A DNA stretch of 36,822 bases. It comes from Nitrospirota bacterium. GTDB taxonomy: Bacteria > Nitrospirota > Thermodesulfovibrionia > Thermodesulfovibrionales > UBA1546. The stretch lies in contig JAKALU010000010.1 in assembly GCA_021824065.1 (NCBI GenBank), forward strand, positions 1 through 36,822, read 5' to 3'. Both the position numbers and the translations under genes were made by a program. A model generated the notes under the pieces. The model did no database searches. It was not told the DNA's origin and saw only the letters and a program-made list of their open reading frames with translations. Of the stretch, positions 34,092 to 36,822 are shown in pieces; within the stretch, counting starts at the first letter, position 1, and every line of letters starts with the position of its first letter.

Positions 34092-34874
34092 ATGAATATA
34101 GTTGTCTGCATAAAGCAGGTGCCTGATACTGCAGAGGTAAGGATTAATCCTGAGACCAACACTCTTATAAGGGACGGGGTTCCAACTATTATTAACCCTT
34201 ATGACATGCATGCGGTTGAGGCAGGGCTTCAGATTAAGGAATTAACCAAAGGCAAAGTCACTGCCCTGACAATGGGGCCTCCGCAGGCAGAATCAGCCTT
34301 GAGAGAGGTAATATCAATGGGTGTTGACGAAGCCGTGCTCTTAAGTGACAGGGCATTTGCAGGCTCTGACACATGGGCGACCGCATACACACTCTCAAAG
34401 GCAATAGCAAAGATCGGAGCGAACATAATTATATGCGGCAAACAGGCAATAGACGGCGATACAGCGCAGGTCGGGCCTGAGATTGCAGAGTTTCTGAATA
34501 TCCCTCATATTTCTTATATCAGAAAGATCGAGGCTGTTAAATCAGATTCGATCAGGGTTCAGCGCCTGATGGACGAAGGTTATGATATTGTTGAATCAAC
34601 ACTGCCAGTGCTCCTAACAGTAGTAAAAGAATTAAATGTACCAAGGCTGCCTTCTTTAAAGGGTAAGATGGCAGCTAAGAAAGCAGAGATTAAGAAACTC
34701 GGACACAAAGAACTGGGTGTTGATGAAAAAGACACAGGGCTTAAAGGCTCGCCAACACAGGTAAAGAACATCTTTGCCCCTGAGACGAGGGCTGATAGAA
34801 GAATGCTTCATGGAACCATCGAGGAACAGGTTGCCCAGCTCGTAGAGGAGTTACAAAAGCTCAGATGCCTATAG
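34092..34874 (+). CDS. etfB: Electron transfer flavoprotein beta subunit
   Basis: A 260-residue EtfB. Family hallmarks: MNIVVCIKQVPDTAEVRI at the N-terminus, NPYDMHAVEAGLQIKE, MGVDEAVLLSDRAFAGSDT and CGKQAIDGDTAQVGPEIAE, the AMP/NAD-or-FAD-binding loop. The conserved DGDTAQVGP segment is shared with EtfB of bifurcating enzymes as well as others, so it does not settle whether it bifurcates. Overlaps etfA by 10 nt. It would carry electrons between an acyl-CoA dehydrogenase or other partner and ferredoxin or quinone; no partner gene is in the window. Confidence 0.94.
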   Translation: MNIVVCIKQVPDTAEVRINPETNTLIRDGVPTIINPYDMHAVEAGLQIKELTKGKVTALTMGPPQAESALREVISMGVDEAVLLSDRAFAGSDTWATAYTLSKAIAKIGANIIICGKQAIDGDTAQVGPEIAEFLNIPHISYIRKIEAVKSDSIRVQRLMDEGYDIVESTLPVLLTVVKELNVPRLPSLKGKMAAKKAEIKKLGHKELGVDEKDTGLKGSPTQVKNIFAPETRADRRMLHGTIEEQVAQLVEELQKLRCL

Positions 34875-36049
34875 TCGTTGACAGAGAAAAATGCACCGGC
34901 TGCGAGACATGCGTAAGTGCCTGTCCCTTCACTGCGATAGAGATGAAAGAAGGGAAGGCATTTATTAATGAATACTGCCAGATGTGTATGGCATGTATCT
35001 CTGCATGTCCTGAGGGTGCGATAAAGGAAATCCCGGAGGTCCAGGAAGTCCAAAAAATTCAAGAGGGGAAAGGGGTCTGGGTATTTGCTGAACAGAGGGA
35101 AGGAAAAGTCGCATCTGTCTCATATGAACTGCTCGGAGCAGGAAGAAGACTTGCTGATGAACTTAAGACAGAGCTTTCTGCAGTTTTATTCGGGGCCTCT
35201 GAAAAAGATGCAAAGGAGCTTATTGCATGGGGCGCTGACAGAGTATACCACTCAAATAGTCCCATATTCGAAAAGTTTAATGACGAGCCTTATTCAAGAC
35301 TTCTTGTTAATCTGATAAGAGAGCATAAACCAGAAATAGTTCTTGCAGGGGCAACGCCAATCGGCCGCTCGTTTATTCCAAGGGTTGCAGCAAGATTAAG
35401 GACAGGGCTCACCGCAGATTGTACAGCACTGGAAATAGACAAAGAAACACGGAATTTTTTACAGATACGTCCTGCATTTGGCGGCAATATAATGGCTACA
35501 ATACTTTGCCCGAACCATCGCCCTCAGATAGCCACAGTGAGACCGAGAGTCATGAAAAAGGGTGAATATAACCCTGACAGAAAGGGAGAGATTGTTTCAG
35601 TATCAGCAGAAAATCTATTATGCAGGACAAGGGTTGTGGAGACAGTGAAAGAAGAGTCCGAATGCAGGGTAAATCTTCAGGAAGCAGATATTATTGTTGC
35701 AGGCGGAAGGGGTCTTGGCAATGCAAAGGGATTTAATCTTCTTTTCGAACTTGCAGAGGCGCTCGATGCAACCGTTGCTGCATCAAGGGCAGCGGTTGAC
35801 GAAGGCTGGATTCCATACAGGCATCAGGTAGGTCAGACAGGGAAGACTGTATGTCCAAAGATATATTTAGCTTGCGGGATATCAGGCGCTGTTCAACATC
35901 TGGTTGGCATGCAATCATCTGACATAATCATTGCAATAAATAAGAATCCGGAGGCTCCAATATTTAATGTTGCGACATATGGAATAGTAGGCGACCTTTA
36001 TGAGCTTATTCCATTATTAATAAAGAAAGTAAAAGAGGCTAAGGGATGA
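34865..36049 (+). CDS. etfA: Electron transfer flavoprotein alpha subunit with N-terminal 2[4Fe-4S] ferredoxin domain
   Basis: A 394-residue fusion. Residues 1-55 are a ferredoxin domain with two [4Fe-4S] sites: Cys10, 13, 16, 20 and Cys38, 41, 44, 48. The remainder is EtfA, ending in the FAD-binding domain with VGQTGKTVCPKIYLACGISGAVQH (quoted in part) and AINKNPEAPIFNVATYGIVGD. Ferredoxin-fused EtfA occurs in anaerobes and offers an electron wire to the FAD. The fusion and the overlap with etfB indicate one complex. The stop is followed at once by repeat-rich sequence. Confidence 0.94.
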   Translation: MPIVVDREKCTGCETCVSACPFTAIEMKEGKAFINEYCQMCMACISACPEGAIKEIPEVQEVQKIQEGKGVWVFAEQREGKVASVSYELLGAGRRLADELKTELSAVLFGASEKDAKELIAWGADRVYHSNSPIFEKFNDEPYSRLLVNLIREHKPEIVLAGATPIGRSFIPRVAARLRTGLTADCTALEIDKETRNFLQIRPAFGGNIMATILCPNHRPQIATVRPRVMKKGEYNPDRKGEIVSVSAENLLCRTRVVETVKEESECRVNLQEADIIVAGGRGLGNAKGFNLLFELAEALDATVAASRAAVDEGWIPYRHQVGQTGKTVCPKIYLACGISGAVQHLVGMQSSDIIIAINKNPEAPIFNVATYGIVGDLYELIPLLIKKVKEAKG

Positions 36050-36050
36050 A

Positions 36051-36087
36051 GTTGAAAATTAAAAAGTTAAAATTAAAAGTTAGAACA
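36051..36087. repeat. AT-rich heptad-like repeat after etfA
   Basis: The sequence can be read as 7-mers GTTGAAA, ATTAAAA, AGTTAAA, ATTAAAA, GTTAGAA. It resembles the second half of the array at 25286-25348 on the opposite strand. Confidence 0.55.
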
Positions 36088-36107
36088 GAACTGATAGGTC
36101 TTTTCCC

Positions 36108-36140
36108 CTGTCTGCTGTCTACTGTCTGCTGTCTACTGTG
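36108..36140. repeat. CTGTCTR heptamer array running into the fabD start codon
   Basis: Four 7-mers (CTGTCTG, CTGTCTA, CTGTCTG, CTGTCTA; 36108-36135) followed by CTGTG, whose last three bases are the fabD GTG. The array fills the space where a ribosome binding site would be expected. Confidence 0.75.
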
Positions 36141-36822
36141 AAAATCGCCTTTGTTTTTCCGGGGCAGGGTTCGCAGCATGTCGGCATGGGGAAAGACTTG
36201 TATGATAATTTTGAGGAGGTAAAGACTCTCTACAGGGAAGCCTCTGATGCACTCAAATATGATGTTGCAAAACTGAGTTTTAACGGGCCTGTAGAAGAAC
36301 TGAATAAGACCTTTAGGACGCAGCCTTGCCTTCTTGCAGCGAGCATTGCAGCATACATGGTTCTAAAGTCAAAAGGCTTATCACCTTCTGTTGTTGCAGG
36401 ACACAGCCTCGGTGAATACTCAGCACTGGTTGCAGCATCAGTTCTTACATTCAAGGATGCTGTAAGGCTTACAGAGAAGCGGGGTCAATTGATGCAGGAG
36501 GCAGTCCCTGAAGGCAAAGGACTCATGGCTGCGCTCCTTGGATTAGATAGGGACAAGGTTGATGAAATATGCCGCTCTGCTGGTTCAGGATATGTCGCTC
36601 CTGCCAATTACAACTGCCCCGGCCAGATAGTAATATCAGGTGAAAAGGAAGCAGTTGAAGATGCAATGAAACTTGCAAAAGATGCAGGCGCTAAAAGGGT
36701 AATACCATTGGCAGTAAGCGCACCATCTCATTGCACCCTGATGGCAGAGGCTTCAAATAAGCTCTCTGAATTTCTGTTTCTTGAGAACATAGAGATGAAG
36801 ATCCCTCAGATTTCTGTTGTGA
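36138..36822 (+). CDS. fabD: Malonyl-CoA:ACP transacylase, C-terminus cut by window edge
   Basis: Loads malonyl groups onto acyl carrier protein for fatty acid synthesis. The visible 228 residues start VKIAFVFPGQGSQHVGMGKD and include the nucleophile elbow AGHSLGEYSAL, the malonyl-binding Arg in TEKRGQLMQEA, and SAPSHCTLM with the catalytic His. The only in-frame initiator before the GQGSQ motif is the GTG at 36138; in-frame stops lie upstream at 36060 and 36081. No Shine-Dalgarno sequence is present because a CTGTCTR repeat abuts the codon. It would head a fab gene cluster beyond the window. Confidence 0.92.
   Translation, partial: MKIAFVFPGQGSQHVGMGKDLYDNFEEVKTLYREASDALKYDVAKLSFNGPVEELNKTFRTQPCLLAASIAAYMVLKSKGLSPSVVAGHSLGEYSALVAASVLTFKDAVRLTEKRGQLMQEAVPEGKGLMAALLGLDRDKVDEICRSAGSGYVAPANYNCPGQIVISGEKEAVEDAMKLAKDAGAKRVIPLAVSAPSHCTLMAEASNKLSEFLFLENIEMKIPQISVV

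Overview
The window is bacterial chromosome of moderate GC, densely packed in co-oriented operons. Gene content (a combined branched-chain amino acid and phospholipid operon, a soluble NuoEFG-type flavin/Fe-S complex with attached signalling proteins, a ferredoxin-fused EtfAB, several cobalamin-type radical SAM proteins and capsule-type export genes) suggests an anaerobe. A Nitrospirota (Thermodesulfovibrio-like) or deltaproteobacterial relative is my guess from gene order, not a demonstrated placement. No rRNA, tRNA, CRISPR array, phage or transposase gene was seen.

Layout. (1) 1-3692, minus strand: ilvC-psd-pssA-leuA, four genes joined by 1-4 nt overlaps; leuA runs off the left edge. (2) 3807-15006, minus strand: an exopolysaccharide or glycolipid locus, read from UDP-xylose synthase through a nucleotidyltransferase/hexapeptide/phosphoglycosyl-transferase fusion, an acyl-CoA ligase, an inosose-type dehydrogenase, a Wza-like lipoprotein, a Wzz-like protein and a CpsD-like ATPase to an acyltransferase and a B12-type radical SAM protein. 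No ordinary glycosyltransferase, flippase or polymerase is present. (3) 15170-17098: a Crp/Fnr regulator diverges from a class IV aminotransferase; the 372-nt gap holds a convincing sigma-54 promoter and inverted repeats. (4) 17149-26123, minus strand: a ten-gene operon joining a NuoE/F/G-like redox complex with two response-regulator fusions, two HATPase proteins, two DRTGG-like proteins and a PHP protein. (5) 26439-30253, plus strand: two B12-type radical SAM proteins (one BchE-like), a small membrane protein and an SRPBCC protein. (6) 30464-36822, plus strand: an FHA protein, hpt, queD, a TldE/PmbA-like protein, etfB, ferredoxin-fused etfA and the start of fabD.

The best candidate for something little described is region 4. 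One receiver domain is fused to a complete NuoE and a second to a GcvH-like domain that lacks the lipoyl lysine. The NuoG-like subunit has all its Fe-S ligands but no Cys/Sec at the molybdenum position. Anti-sigma-type ATPases, DRTGG proteins and a PHP protein follow in the same operon. This looks like an electron-transfer complex wired directly to phosphorylation signalling.

Other points of note are three genes whose -10 element sits 6-7 nt before the ATG (possible leaderless mRNAs), heptanucleotide-period repeat arrays at two gene junctions (one running into the fabD start codon), a 90-bp MITE-like element, and unusual active-site or cofactor-loop residues in IlvC, Psd, the acyltransferase and the sugar-transferase fusion.
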